Shown: positions 1 to 11,866, counted from the stretch's first letter. The stretch is DNA of 64,000 bases from Gonatopus flavifemur (GCA_018340375.1 JAFFJZ010000071.1:186001-250000); one strand, 5' to 3'. Program-made: numbers and translations. Notes: generated by a model from the letters alone, not told the origin.

Positions 1-751
1 CGGAAGGCTCCAGTAGTTGACTGTCCGTCAGAACTTATGATATATCTCTGACTTTCCGGTATGTGGTGTAACGTGACAAATGCACGTACAAATGGAAAAG
101 GGAAGGAATGCACGCATGAGCTGAGAGCCTTCGCGAATTTGTTATTGATTAGAATCACAAGCATTCGATACACGTGTCGGCTGTCATTCCCTCGGAGCAC
201 ACACGGTATCTGTAAACTAGAATAAGACTAATTGTTTCGGGGATGTTTTTGGTATTTTTCATGGAGGTCGGCGATGAAATCTTACGGATCAACGAAAAGC
301 GAGACAGCTGGAGTCACGAATAAGTTGAGATCGACGAAGCGTGGAATAAGATCGAGGAATCAGCATGGATTGCTGGAACAATAATCGACGGTGAACGATG
401 GCATACACGACAGGTGTCCCTTGCAGGCGTATCTCTTCGATCGTTTTTGAAAATTCATCGAAAGAGAATCTTCCATTACTTCAAATTGGAGAAGTCAAAG
501 GAGACGCTTATGAATCATCACACCGGTGACCACACCATTACACTTCAAATCGGGGCTCGATGGAAATTAGTGGACGGATCTTATTATTTCTGCTGTTTTG
601 AATAGTTACGGATCCGTTCGTGTCGTATACTTGACAACATACGATATTGATTGGCGAGAATGCTCTTGTTTCCCACCTTGCCAAAGGTGTTCACTTTGAC
701 GGCATGAATAACCGTTCATCCGTCGTCTGTACCTATTGTATATGTATTTTC

Positions 752-809
<58 letters not shown>

Positions 810-1854
810 GTCAATCGATCAGTTTGGGGACTTCACATGAGGTATATTTTTTATTATTGAATTTGCTTCACAAACCGTTTTCGTGGTTTACATTATAACT
901 TCCAGCCAAATATCATGATAAATTCCTGAGATACAACGGATTCCGTATGAAATGATTATTTCGGGGACTTCAGCGCCAGTAATAGATCATTTTGGGGACT
1001 ACTGCGCTAGTAATTGATCATTTAGAGGACTTCCCCAAAATATCCGTTCTATTTCAACAAATTACGCATGTGAACCCATCAATAACCAAAAACGGGAGAT
1101 TTACAAATCTCTTCTAAGTTGTATGCTGTCATCAGCAGTGAGAGATCTTGATCGGTCCATGGGAAACAGTGCATTCTAAACAATTCGACTATTTTGAGGA
1201 CTTATCGGAGAGGAAATGATTATTTCAGGAACTGGAATCTACTTTTTTCATATGCATATTCTGTTCACGGTAATGAGTGAACGAAGAGGATGAAATGAAG
1301 AGCAGAGGCACGTTGAAAATTTCATTTTAATTCCTCATTAGCATTACAATTGATATGATAATAAGCATCTCATGAATTATCAGAACTATGTACATACGCA
1401 ATACATAGGATAATTTAGAAGTCTCATTCTTCAGGAAATGAACACTTTGGGGACCTGGAACTATTAGAAGATGCTACCCAATGAGAACAGATTGGTCAAG
1501 ATGACCTCAAAATGATGTCATTTTGACAGGTTTTTGTCAGAGTGTACTCAAGTCTGATTTCATGATTATATCTTGACATCATCTTGACTTCATTTTGACT
1601 CAGTGTGATTTTGAAAAATCGATATGCGAGTCTGATCTTTGTTCCCATTTCAAGAATCCTGGAGTCGACTGAGACGAGATTTGAGGGCATTTAACTTTTT
1701 CATTCTCCCAAGTCGTCCTCGAAAAATATGTCAACGCATGAAATCAACAAGAATATTAGAACACCAAATTTTCTATTTTCCCTGAAGGATCGTTATGAGT
1801 CTGACTTGATTCTGTATCAATTTTTGTCTCCTATTCTAACTGTTCTTGTGAAAT
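1..1854. other. No gene recognised
   Basis: Apart from the TA microsatellite I see only short chance ORFs. 950-1030 has two GGGGACT...AGTAATNGATCATTT direct repeats. 1496-1690 has alternating TTTTGAC/GTCAAAATGA words that could be an old inverted repeat. Nothing can be assigned. Confidence 0.4.
755..806. repeat. (TA)n microsatellite
   Basis: About 26 uninterrupted TA units. Confidence 0.97.
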
Positions 1855-2182
1855 TCCCGGGGAAACAGTTGAGATTTGACTAGATCCGAATTTTGACCAG
1901 ATCTGATCGGATCTAATTATATCTGAAAAACTGCAATTTGAGCTGATATTTGTCCACTTACATGTTTAAATTTGGATTCATAGATGTGAAAACATCAGAA
2001 AACTTTTGGTAATGCAGCAATCAATGCTCATCAAAATTGAATGTGATTTTCAATTCAGATATAACCAGATCTGTCCAGATCTGTCCAGATCTGAAGATAT
2101 CTGAATCAGATCTTGTCGACCACAATTCAGATCTAATCAGATCTGATGAGGTCTAATTATATTGAAATTTTTTTCCCCGGGA
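1855..2182. mobile_element. GATCT-rich MITE, copy 1 (328 bp)
   Basis: Ends TCCCGGGGAAA and TTTCCCCGGGA are inverted copies. The interior has AGATCTGATC, AGATCTGTCC and TAGATCC words repeated and no ORF. Similar ends (CCCGRGAAA) and the same GATCT-based interior link it to 21723-22069. Confidence 0.7.
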
Positions 2183-2434
2183 TTCAAAATTTCCCTTGTG
2201 GAGATATATCTACGCCCAATTACGCCAAAAAATACGGCAAAATTGTGCACAAAAAGTACAGAAAAACTATACCTAAAACTACGCGTAAGCACGCGGTTCC
2301 GAACACTTCTGTTGAAAGGCGTGAGAGACTACGGTAATTTATGCATGTTGACTGAAAATTACGTATTTTCAAGCCGAATCAAATATACTCACGCCAAATA
2401 AAGTTGAAAAATGGGCCGGATTACTCCCAAACTA

Positions 2435-2690
2435 CACGGAGAGGAGAGAATGGTAATATTTGTCATGCAGCGTAGTACTCTGTGTTATTTCATCTAAAAT
2501 CGTGAATATCACTATGTAATGATAGGAGTCTTTACCATTTTCCGGGTAATAATTCCTATGCAGTATAGTAATTATTACCAAAAGAACGGTAAAGAATTCT
2601 ATTCTCACATAGTAACATTCATGATTTCATGTAAAATATGACCAAATTCTATGTTGGCATGGTAAATATCACCAGTCTCTTCTCTCCGTG
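2435..2690. mobile_element. TA-flanked MITE (256 bp)
   Basis: TA at 2433-2434 and 2691-2692 flank inverted ends CACGGAGAGGAGAG and CTCTTCTCTCCGTG. The inner sequence continues the inverted match (GGTAATATT / AATATCACC). Probably Tc1/mariner-mobilised. Confidence 0.75.
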
Positions 2691-2774
2691 TACTTCTTCT
2701 AAGCCCATAGTTTTAGATATTTTCACAGAAGGGCGTAGAAATTCATGGCTATTCTGTTGAATAAAAATTACATA

Positions 2775-3010
2775 TACCGTAAAAAAATTTCTATAGGAAA
2801 AGTCCTATAAATGATTTGAAGTAATCAACATATAAAATGGGTTAGGAATTTTCCGAATTCATTGGGTGATGGTAAAAACCACATGTGGTGGGATTTTCAT
2901 CATCATTTCTTATCAAATTTCTCAATAAGTCCGGGAAATTCCTAATCCACTTTATATGGTAATTACTTCACATCATTTATGGGAATTTTCCCATAGAAAT
3001 TTGTACAGTG
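2775..3010. mobile_element. TA-flanked MITE with long arms (236 bp)
   Basis: Arms of about 85 bp are imperfect inverted copies: AAATTTCTATAGG and ATAAATGATTTGAAGTAAT on the left, their complements near 2960-3000 on the right. TA at 2773-2774 and 3011-3012. No ORF. Confidence 0.7.
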
Positions 3011-6000
3011 TATTTTCGAACCATGTCAAATATATGTACGCTAAACAAGTTCGGCAGAGTTGAATTCAAATCACTCCCAAGTGCGCAATGTACAACATTT
3101 TCGTGAAAGAGCATAGAAATTCATAGTATTCTACGTGTTTCCACGCTGAAATACGCCAATCTGCATTTACTAGCAGGACTGGAATAGTGTGGCTTAAGAA
3201 TACCCTTGAATCCAAATCTCACTTTTTCTCACCAAATTTCATTGAATCTCGGACAATGTTATGAGCAAATCTCATGAAATCTCATTTGTCAAAATCAATG
3301 GATTCTTCTGATCAGGGTACGTAGAAATATTCAAAATGGCATAGACCTTAGAGTTTGTACGCTGGAGTATGGTTCACTATGTTTAGTCACCATGAGCGGG
3401 TTGACGCAACCTATGAAGGGTCGTAGGGTTTCGTACAAGTTCATAGTATTCCACATATTTCCACGCCAAAGTACGCAATTCTACAGAGGAAAATACAATT
3501 CATTGATTATGACTCAAAAGGACGTAGCAATGCGTACAAGAACGTGGAAACGCGTAGAAAATGCGTGCTTCTACGAAGAACTAAGCTGAAACGAAGTGTT
3601 GAAATGTCAAAATCCCTATACATTTCTGGCTTTCATGTAATTATCTGTAATTAAGTCATTATTATTTTGGTTCCTACGCCAAACTACGTATTCCTACCCC
3701 TCCGGAGTGATTTCGCAAAGTGTTGGAACAGGAGTACGTAATTTTATCCACGTCCAATTACGTAATTCTATGCCGAGTAGCATGGCGTAACGTGCCGTGA
3801 CTTATCGTAGTGTTTGGCATGGTTTGGCGTAGAAATATTCCCACAAGGGTTAGTATATAGAATGGATCACCATCTAGCAAATACTTTGAGTTCCAGGGAC
3901 GTTCTTTGTACAAAATATCATTTCCACTGCTTAGAAGAACAAAGCTCATTCTCTTGTGGCTAAGTAGCACAAGAGCTCTGCAAGAGTTCTTCGTGAACGA
4001 AACGTATTCCTTATGGACTGTTTGAGAAATTGTGTGCCAACCGGGATGTGGGGGCATCATTTGGAATTGGTCCTTTGCAAGTGCATCGATATGCAGATTC
4101 TCATGAGGACTCTTGATATCCTCAGGAGTTGCAAACCTTAGACATAATTCTTGATACGTTATCTATTCAAGGATTTGATGAACTTCTACGTTTCCTCACT
4201 TCCACGTGAAAATTCGATTTTCACAGTGACTAAAACTTGAGACGGTGTTCAAGGTCCCCAAACAGATCAATTCCTGTTATGATCTTACACGGGTCCTCGA
4301 ACTGATCAATTGGTTGCCTAGAAGGTCTTCAAAATCATCGTTTCGTCGTGTTTGTGCGTTTATACCGAGTCCTCATATTGATCAAACCCCTTCGAGGAAG
4401 GCTATCGAGACTTATCAATTCGCAGCAAGCACTTTTACGCTTTTGCGAGCTAAACACGCTGAAATTATGTGATTGATCAAGATCGAATGTAGCCATGGTA
4501 GAACCTAATTTGAATACCGGAAATTCGATAATTGACGATGTTCGGCACGGGATTCTCGTGAGGGATTCCTAGTAGGTAAGCTTAGGAGTTATAATATCCC
4601 AGATAGCACAGAAGCTCTGAAAGAGTTCTTCAAGAACATATTGTATTTCTTTTGAACTCTTGTGCTATCCGGGATCTGGGGACATTATTTGGAATCGGTC
4701 CTATGAAAGTGCATTGTATCCGGATTCTTATGAGGACTCTTGGTAACTAGGGTGGACCGAAAAACCCGAATTTTCGAATTCCGGAATCTAATGGCGCGGA
4801 AAAGTTCCCTTGGAGAAATAAAAATCGAACCCAAGAAGAAAAATTCAGATCGGTCAAAATGTGCCTTGGCGCATCTACTTTGAAATTTATCAACTTTGAC
4901 AATTTTCGATGAATAACATATATCTTCTCGAACATGTGTATATTTCACTTTGCAGTATCAGAAAATAATTGTTCAGCATATAGACAGAGTATATATTGGG
5001 AGATTCTTTTTTGCCAATCAAACTTCTAAGATGCATTCACTCGAGAAAAAAAGAAACATCTTTTCGTGACGCAATCTATTAACCACCCAATAAAAATCCA
5101 TCATTGTCAATGATCATTTTTATTGCCGAGTCGGTACGATCATTGCGCCCTCTCACTAGAAACATTTTCTATCGAACTGAGAATCGTGTTTTAATATGCT
5201 ATTCCTAATGAAGATGCAACCCTGTCACATGAAGACTCTTGATATCCTCAGGAGTTGCAAACCTTAGACTGAATTCCTAATCCGTCATTTATTGGTGTGG
5301 TGATACACTCCCACGTTTTTGACTTCTACGTGAAAATTGAATTCGTACAATGACTGAAACCTAAGACATTGTTCAAGGTCTCCAAACACATGAATTACTG
5401 TTATGATTATGAACAGGTCCTTGAACTGATCAATTCGTTGCTCAGAGGGTCTTCGAAATGATCGTTTCGTCGTATTTGTGAGTTCATACCAAGTCCCCGT
5501 ATTGATCAATCCCCTTCAAGGAATGCTCTGGAGACTTACCTATTCGCAACGAGGACTTCCATGTATTCGTGAACCAAATAAGCTGAAATTATATGATTGA
5601 TTATACTTATTGAAAGTAGCCATCGCAGAACCTGATAATAATACCGAAAATGCAATAATCAAGGATGTTGGGCACGGGATTTTCGTGAGGGATTTCGAGT
5701 AGGTAAATTCAGGAGTTATAAAATCCCAGGTAGCAAATAAGCTCTGAAATAGTTCTTCAAGAATATATCGTACTTCTTATGAACTCTTTTAGAACTCTTG
5801 TGCCATCCGGGATGTGGAGACATCATATGGAATCGGTTACATGAAAGTGCATCGGTATCCGGATTCGTATGAAGACTCTTAATATCCTCAGGAGTTGCAA
5901 ACCTCGCACATGATTCTTGATACGTTATCTATTCGAGTGTTTGATGAACTTATACATTTTCTCACTTCCACGTGAAAATTCAACTACCCTAATGACTAGA

Positions 6001-6011
6001 ACTTGAGACGG

Positions 6012-6596
6012 CTCGTATGGAAATATTTCACAGAAATAACAATGACAAATCTGTGAAAAAAACTCTGGAAAACTCTGATAATCTCTGAAAAAACTCTGAA
6101 AAATCAAATATTTTTGGAACATCCTGTGAAGACTTTTTTCAGACTTTATAAAAGTTTTTTCAGAGGTTTCCAGAGAGTGAGGACGAAATTGCGCTCTGAA
6201 AAAATTCTCAAAAAACTCTGAAAAATTCTCGAGATTGTTCTGACTATTGAAGAAAGTCTCCCAATTTTCAAACACTTTTTTCACATAGGATATTTGAATA
6301 TACCGTGTGAATCTATTTATAGGGTTTTACATTTTTTAGTAGTCAGAAAAATCTCCAAAATTGTTCGAAGTTTTGTCAGCATTTTTCCAGAGCGCAATTT
6401 CGTTCTTACTCTCTGAAACAACTGAAAAACTCTGAAAAAAAGGTGGAGAAGCTCCGAAAAAAGTCTGTTTAGGATGTTCCAAAAATATTAGATCTTTCAG
6501 AATTTCTTCAGAGATTGTCAGAGTTTTTTCAGAGATTCTCAAAGTTTTTTCAGAGATTTTTCATAGTTATTTCAGTGGAATATTTCCGTACGGGAG
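6012..6596. mobile_element. CTCTGAAAAA foldback element (585 bp)
   Basis: Left end CTCGTATGGAAATATTTCAC and the reversed right end CTCCCGTACGGAAATATTCC are inverted copies, and the arms (6012-6270, 6340-6596) are built from CTCTGAAAAA repeats. It interrupts the 640-bp unit between GAGACGG and TGTTCAAGG. The translated arm gives a repetitive Phe/Glu/Ser ORF that is not a gene. Confidence 0.72.
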
Positions 6597-6833
6597 TGTT
6601 CAAGGTCCCCAAACAGATCAGTTCCTCTCATGATTATACACGGGTCCTCGAACTGATCAAGTCGTTGCTTAGAAGGTCTCCGAAATGATCGTTCCGTCGT
6701 GTTTGTGCGTTCATATCAAGTCCTCATATTGATCAATCCCCTCCGAGGAATTCTCCGGAGACTCATCTATTCGCAACAAGCACTTTCATGCATTTGCGAG
6801 CCAGATACGCTGAAATTACATGCAGTGCCGGAT

Positions 6834-6900
6834 TAAGGCATAGGCCTACTAGGCACAGGCCTATGGGCTCTCACCAATGAAAAAAAAATTTCTTCATATT
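6834..6900. repeat. Fragment at the centre of the fold
   Basis: GTGCCGGATTAAGGCATAGG and CCTATGGGC-type sequence followed by an A run, unrelated to the flanking 640-bp units. It marks the turn point of the inverted cluster. It looks like the end of another repeat element. Confidence 0.4.
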
Positions 6901-7698
6901 TCTCTTGTCAGAATATTTATGCTGAGAACATTCAATGAATTCATTGTATTTGTTTGGGGACCTTGAACATCATCTTGATTTTTAGTCACTGTGTGAGTGG
7001 GATTTTCACGTGGAAATTAGGAAACGTAGATGTTCTTCAAACACACAAATGGATGACTTATCAAGAATTATGTCTAAGGTCTGTAACCCCTGAGGATATC
7101 AAGAGGCTTTATACGAATCCGGATAACGATGTCCTTTCATGAAACCGATGCTAAATGATATCCCCACGTCCCGGATGGCACAAGAGTTCCAAAAGCGTTC
7201 ATGAGAAATACCATATATTCTTCAAGAACTCTGCCAGAGCTCTTGTGCGACCTGGGATCCTATCACTCCTGAATTTACCTACTAGGAATCCCTGACGAAA
7301 CTCCCGTGGCAAACATTCTTGATTATTGCATTCCCGTTATTATCATTGAGTTTTGCGATGGCTACTTTCAATTATGTTCGATCACATAATTTCAGCGTAT
7401 CTGGCTCACGAATTCATCACAGCGCTCCTACGCATAGATAAGTCTCCAGAGCATTCTTCGGAGGGGATTGATCAATATGAGGACCTGGTATAAACGCACA
7501 AGCACGACGGAACGATCATTTCGGAGACCTTCTGAGCAACGAATTGATCAGTTCGAGGACCCGTGTATAATCATGAGGGGAATTGATCTGTTTGGAGACC
7601 TTGAACACTGTCTCAAGTTCTAGTCACTGTGCGAGTTGAATTTTCAGGTGGGAGTGAGAAAACGTAGAAGTTCATCCAAAACTCGAATAGATAATGTA

Positions 7699-8095
7699 GA
7701 GAGCCTCAAGGAAGAGAGTCGCCAACTTGCTGCGCTCTGATTGGCGTAATCGCAAAGAGCTCCGTTAGTAGCCTCGATATTGAAAATTTGACGTCATCGC
7801 AGTATTTTAGTGTACGATTTGTTCCAGGTTGTCATGAAAATAACATCAGCGAGACGATTATGAGCTTCTTCATTTCGGTTTGTGAACTACAAATTCATCT
7901 TCTTCAATATTTAGGGTCGAATAACATTAGTATGACTGATTACTGATGTTTTTGTTCTGACAACCTAAAACGAATCATCAACTACAGCACCACGATGACG
8001 TCAAATTTTCAATATGACAACTCTCTACGAAGCTCTTCGCGATTACGCCAATCAGAGCACAGCAAGTTGGTGACTCTCTCTCTGAAGGCTCTCCG
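7699..8095. mobile_element. 397-bp MITE with 9-10 bp target duplication
   Basis: Arms of about 100 bp: GAGAGCCTCAAGGAAGAGAG and TTGAAAATTTGACGTCATCG on the left, complements near 7990-8090 on the right. AGATAATGTA flanks both sides (7689-7698, 8096-8105), and other copies of the 640-bp unit show the empty site. A 9-10 bp duplication suggests a Mutator-like mobiliser. Confidence 0.8.
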
Positions 8096-8297
8096 AGATA
8101 ATGTATCTAGAATTATGTTCGAGGATTGCTACACCTGAGGATATCAGGAGTCCTCATACGAATCCGGATATCGATGCACTTTCATAAACCTGATTTCAAA
8201 TGATGTCCCCACATCCCGGATGGCACCAGAGTTCATAAGAAGCACGATGTATTGTCGAAGAACACTCCCAGAGCTCTTGAGCTACCTGGTGTTTTAT

Positions 8298-8452
8298 AAC
8301 AGTGGTATGCAAGGAGCCTGACCGTTCATAAGCCCGACTGCTTGTCATTGATTGAAAACTGATGATTTCTAGTGAATTCACTAAACATTCCTAGCGATCT
8401 ATCAATATTAGTGGAGTTGGGCTCATTACCGGTCGGACTTCTTGCATACTAC
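8298..8452. mobile_element. Short MITE, possibly hAT-type
   Basis: Inverted ends around CAGTGGTATGCAAG and CTTGCATACTACC. The flanks TTTTATAA and CTTTACAA may be an 8-bp target duplication. It lies in a minus-oriented copy of the 640-bp unit. Boundaries to within about 5 bases. Confidence 0.55.
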
Positions 8453-8837
8453 CTTCACTTTACAATTCTTGAATTTATCTACTAGGAATGCCTCACGCAA
8501 CTCCTGTGCCAAACATCGTTGATTATTGCATTCCCTGTATTATTATTAGGTTCTGCGATGGCTACATTCAATTACGATCAATCACATAATTTTCGCATAT
8601 CTGGCTCGTGAATGTGTGAAAGTGCTTGTTGTGAATGATGAGTCTCCAGAAAATTCCTCGAAGGAGATTGATCACTATGAGGACCTGGTATCAATGCACA
8701 AACACGACGAAACGATCATTCTAGAGACCTTTTACGCGACGAATTGATTAATTCGAGGACCAGCGTATAATCATAAGAGGAATTGATCTATTTGAGGACC
8801 TTGAACATCGTCCTTAGTTGAGTCACTGCAGAAAAAA

Positions 8838-9115
8838 ATTCCCGGGCGGGCGGGATTCCCATATCCGCATGTGGACTCAGGTTCCTGGCCGGGTCCCGCC
8901 AGGTCCTGGCCAGTTCCTGCCTGGAACCGCTCTGGTTCCCGCCCGGGACCTGCCAGGTGGTGACCCGAACGGCAACCTGACCCGGCTACTGCGTCTTGGG
9001 CGGGAATCTGACCGGTCCCGAGCGAGAACCAGAGCGTTTCCAGGCAGGACCTGGCGGTTCCCGGCCAGGAACCTGAGTCCACATGCGAATTTGGGAATTT
9101 CACCTGCCCGGGAAT
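8838..9115. mobile_element. GC-rich foldback element (about 278 bp)
   Basis: Ends ATTCCCGGGC and GCCCGGGAAT are inverted copies and the match continues through GCATGTGGACTCAGGTTCCT. GC content is far above the surroundings. Long open frames on both strands here are a result of the GC-rich repeats, not genes. Related blocks are in DNAH10 introns. Confidence 0.72.
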
Positions 9116-9214
9116 GGTTTTCTGGGATGTTCAATAATTCATCTAAATCATGGAATTGATTATATTGTGTGAATTTCTTCATTTTAAATACATGAAAGAT
9201 GAATCACATTGAAG

Positions 9215-9349
9215 TAATAGTACATTGTGCATCAAGTGGGAGAAAGTGGAAATTTTCGACGAGTGCGAACCTTACTGCGCGAGCATAGCGAGCGCGGTAA
9301 CCACACGGTTCGGGAATTTCCGTCTCCCACGAGGTGCACATACTATTTT
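9215..9349. mobile_element. Short inverted-repeat element
   Basis: AATAGTACATTGTGCATCAA and GTGGGAGA on the left are matched in reverse by TCTCCCAC and GTGCACATACTATT on the right. The centre has GCGCGAGC...GCGAGCGCG. No ORF. Confidence 0.55.
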
Positions 9350-9560
9350 CTTCAAATACCGCAAAGGGAGATGCGATTTTGGGGACTTGTTAGGGGCCCT
9401 ATTTCAAGAGGAGGTTTGATTTTCAGTTTTCCAGTGTCCATAACTATTATTACCCTCCACTCAGCGCGTTGCGATCGGATGTTGAACAGCCTTTCATAGT
9501 ATGATCCAGTATTTGTGTCCATTTCGGTGATCTTCTAGTCGCGGTTCCCATTCGTCCTCA

Positions 9561-9867
9561 TTAGAAATACAAAAAAAGAGAGAAATCACTATCTCCTCCA
9601 TTTTTGGGTGTCAGTTCCAACTTATCCCCGTGTTTTGTCGAAAGTTTTCCCTTAGAATCTTCCAATAAAACACTTACCCTTCCGAATATTCCGACAATCT
9701 CATATGGACCATGATATTGAGGAGAGAATTTTCCTCGTTTTGGTTCTGTCAGGGCACATACTGAATCTCCTATTCTTCCTCTGAATGGTCGGGCTCCCTT
9801 ATCATATCGAATTTGCGACCGTAATTCTGCTTCTAATGGAATTTTCCAGCTATCGCTTGTATTTCTA
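9561..9867 (-). pseudogene. Gypsy-type integrase C-terminus fragment
   Basis: The minus-strand frame encodes GARPFRGRIGDSVCALTEPK, FSPQYHGPYEIVGIFG and KLSTKHGDKLELTP, the GPY/F module that follows the integrase core in Gypsy elements. It is cut off at 9868 by the TTAA of the next element. I do not see the rest of the integrase beyond 15654, so the fragment was already short or the flank is too diverged. Confidence 0.7.
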
Positions 9868-10180
9868 TTAACCCTTTGCGGCATGGTGGCTATTATAATA
9901 GCCACCTTAATGTGTTTTGAGTTTCCAGTTAACCAGAGACAATATAACGCTTTTTCCCTCAGTTTTTTTTTCAATTTGATTCAGATGAGGACTTAGGAAG
10001 TATTCGGTATCACGTATACATTGTCAATCGTTCTACAAATTGTGATTTAAATGAATAAACAATGAAAAAAAGCCGTATTCATTGAATAACACAGGCACAC
10101 AAAAAAAATCGTCATGAACCAGAGGGTAGACCCCACTATCCCTACGTTTTTGGGGTCGCTGAAACCGAATATGACCATGA

Positions 10181-11866
10181 AAAATTTTTTCAATCGCCCG
10201 TTTGCCCTCACCAACCCCCTGATGGGGGTTGAATTTGAAAAATTCAAATGTACGTGTATTTCTATGTTCTTTGGGACGCTGAACCCAAAAATGATGAGGA
10301 AAAAGAATTCCGACCCCTCTCTTATCCGCTAGCACCCTCCTACCACCCCCTGATGGGAGTTGAAGTTTAAACTTTCGTAAAAAATTCAAATGTATGTGGA
10401 TTTCTATGTTTTTTGGGATGCTCAAACCGGAAATGATGACGAATAAGAAATTCCACCCCTCTCTTGCCCGCTAGCACCCTGCTACACCCCCTGATGGGGG
10501 TTGAATTTTAAACTTTCGTAAGAAATTCAAATCCATGTAGATTTTCATGTTTTTTGGGATGCTGAAACCGGAAATGATGAGAAAAAATGAATTCCAACCT
10601 CTCTCACCCGCTAGCACCCTCCTATCACCCCCTGATGAGGGCTCAGTTTGAAACTCACGTAAAAAAATTTGAATGCATATGTATTGCCATGTTTTCTAGG
10701 ATGTTTGAATAAGAAATGATGACAAATAACGAATTCAACCCCTCTTTTACCCGCTAGCACCCTCTTACCACCCCCAGACGAGAGTTGAATTTGAAACTCA
10801 CGTAAAAAATTCAAATCTATGTGTATTTCCCTGTTTTTTGGGACGTTTAAATCGAAAATGATAACAAATAACAAATTAAACTCCTCTGTTACCCGCTAGT
10901 ACCCCCTTACTACCCCCTTGAAAAGGGTTGAATTTGAAATTCTCTCACAAAATTGAGATGTATGTGTATTTCTATGTTCTTTGAGATGCTGAGACCATAA
11001 ACGACTGCAATCAACAATATTCACTGACTCGATTACCTCCTCACACTCCTGTACAATCATTCAAAAGAACCTAGTAGAATCCACATGAAAGTCAGTTCTC
11101 AGCGAATTACGCTGACGATTCAGGATAAAACAGAAGAACCAAAGCTTCCATGGGCTCAATACTCAAAATTCCGGCGATCCAAAGTCAATCACTTGTTGAT
11201 TCAACACGTTGAACAGTATCCTATGTTGTAAACGTCAATACTTCATGAAATAGAAATATCGGATGCATTCATGATTTGGTTCTACTATTAGCGGGTGACA
11301 AAGCGGGGGAATTTGTTATTTGTTATCATTTCTCATCCGAACGTCCCAGAAAACATGGAAATACATTCAAATTTTGACGTGAGTTTCAAATTCAGCCCCC
11401 ATCAGGGGGTGGTGAGAGGGAGCTAGCGGGCAAGAGAGGGGTTGAATTTCTATTTTGTTATCATTTTCGGTTTGAACATTCCAAAAAACATGGAAATCCA
11501 CAAACATTGGAATTTTGTACGAAAGTTCAAAATTCAACCCCGATCAGGGGGTGGTAGGAGGGTGCTAGCGGGTAAGAGAGGGGTTGGAATCCTTTTTCCT
11601 CATCATTTTTGGGTTCAGCATCCCAAAAAACATAGAAATCCACATACATTTGAATTTTTTATGAAAATTTAAAATTCAACTCCCATCAGGGGGTGGTAGG
11701 AGAGTGCTAGCGGGTGAGAGAGGGATTGGAATTCTCTTCCCCTATCATTTTTGGTCTTAGCGTCCCAAAAGAAGAGAAATACACGTACATTTGAATTTTC
11801 CCGAATTTTTCACATTCAACCCCCATCAAGGGGTTGGTGAGGGCAAACGGTCGATTGAAAAAATTT
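10181..11866. repeat. Tandem 140-bp repeats folded into a hairpin
   Basis: Six units of 131-144 bp (landmark CCCCCTGATGGGGGTTGAA at 10214, 10345, 10484, 10624, 10768, 10908) are followed by four in reverse (landmark CCCCCATCAGGGGGTGG at 11396, 11537, 11679, 11820). The outer ends AAAATTTTTTCAATCG and CGATTGAAAAAATTTT match. Between the arms (11000-11285) is unrelated sequence. Open frames in the arms are repeat shadows. Confidence 0.85.

Larger units (their letters stand above)
2190..3840. repeat. TACG-rich degenerate repeat region
   Basis: Outside the two MITEs, 2190-2410 and 3010-3840 are unusually dense in TACGCC, ACGTA and CTACG words, such as TACGCCAAA-like and GGCGTAGAAAT-like phrases repeated at irregular spacing. 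It looks like one old repeat element cut by the MITEs. No ORF with recognisable domain. Confidence 0.4.
3840..8822. repeat. Folded-back cluster of a 640-bp repeat
   Basis: A unit of about 640 bp recurs three times in plus orientation (landmark AGCTCTG after TAGCAC/TAGCAAA at 3965, 4602 and 5732; GTTCAAGGTCCCCAAACAGA at 4246 and 6598) and then in minus orientation from 6950 to 8822 (landmarks near 6955, 7595, 8795). The turn point is at 6830-6950. The units carry separate insertions (6012-6596, 7699-8095, 8298-8452, about 4741-5220). No ORF with a known domain. It resembles a large foldback or nonautonomous DNA element. Confidence 0.75.

Noticed and set aside
647..898. 83-aa ORF with a Tyr-Ile run
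   Set aside because: Created by the TA microsatellite.
5925..6542. 119-aa and 68-aa minus ORFs with Phe/Glu repeats
   Set aside because: Translation of the CTCTGAAAAA foldback arms.
8771..9182. Three overlapping ORFs of 101-113 aa on both strands
   Set aside because: All lie in the GC-rich foldback, where stop codons are rare. Arg/Gly/Pro-rich products mirror the repeat.
10033..11672. Several 66-130 aa ORFs on both strands
   Set aside because: Repeated shadows of the 140-bp units; the same protein words recur in each unit.
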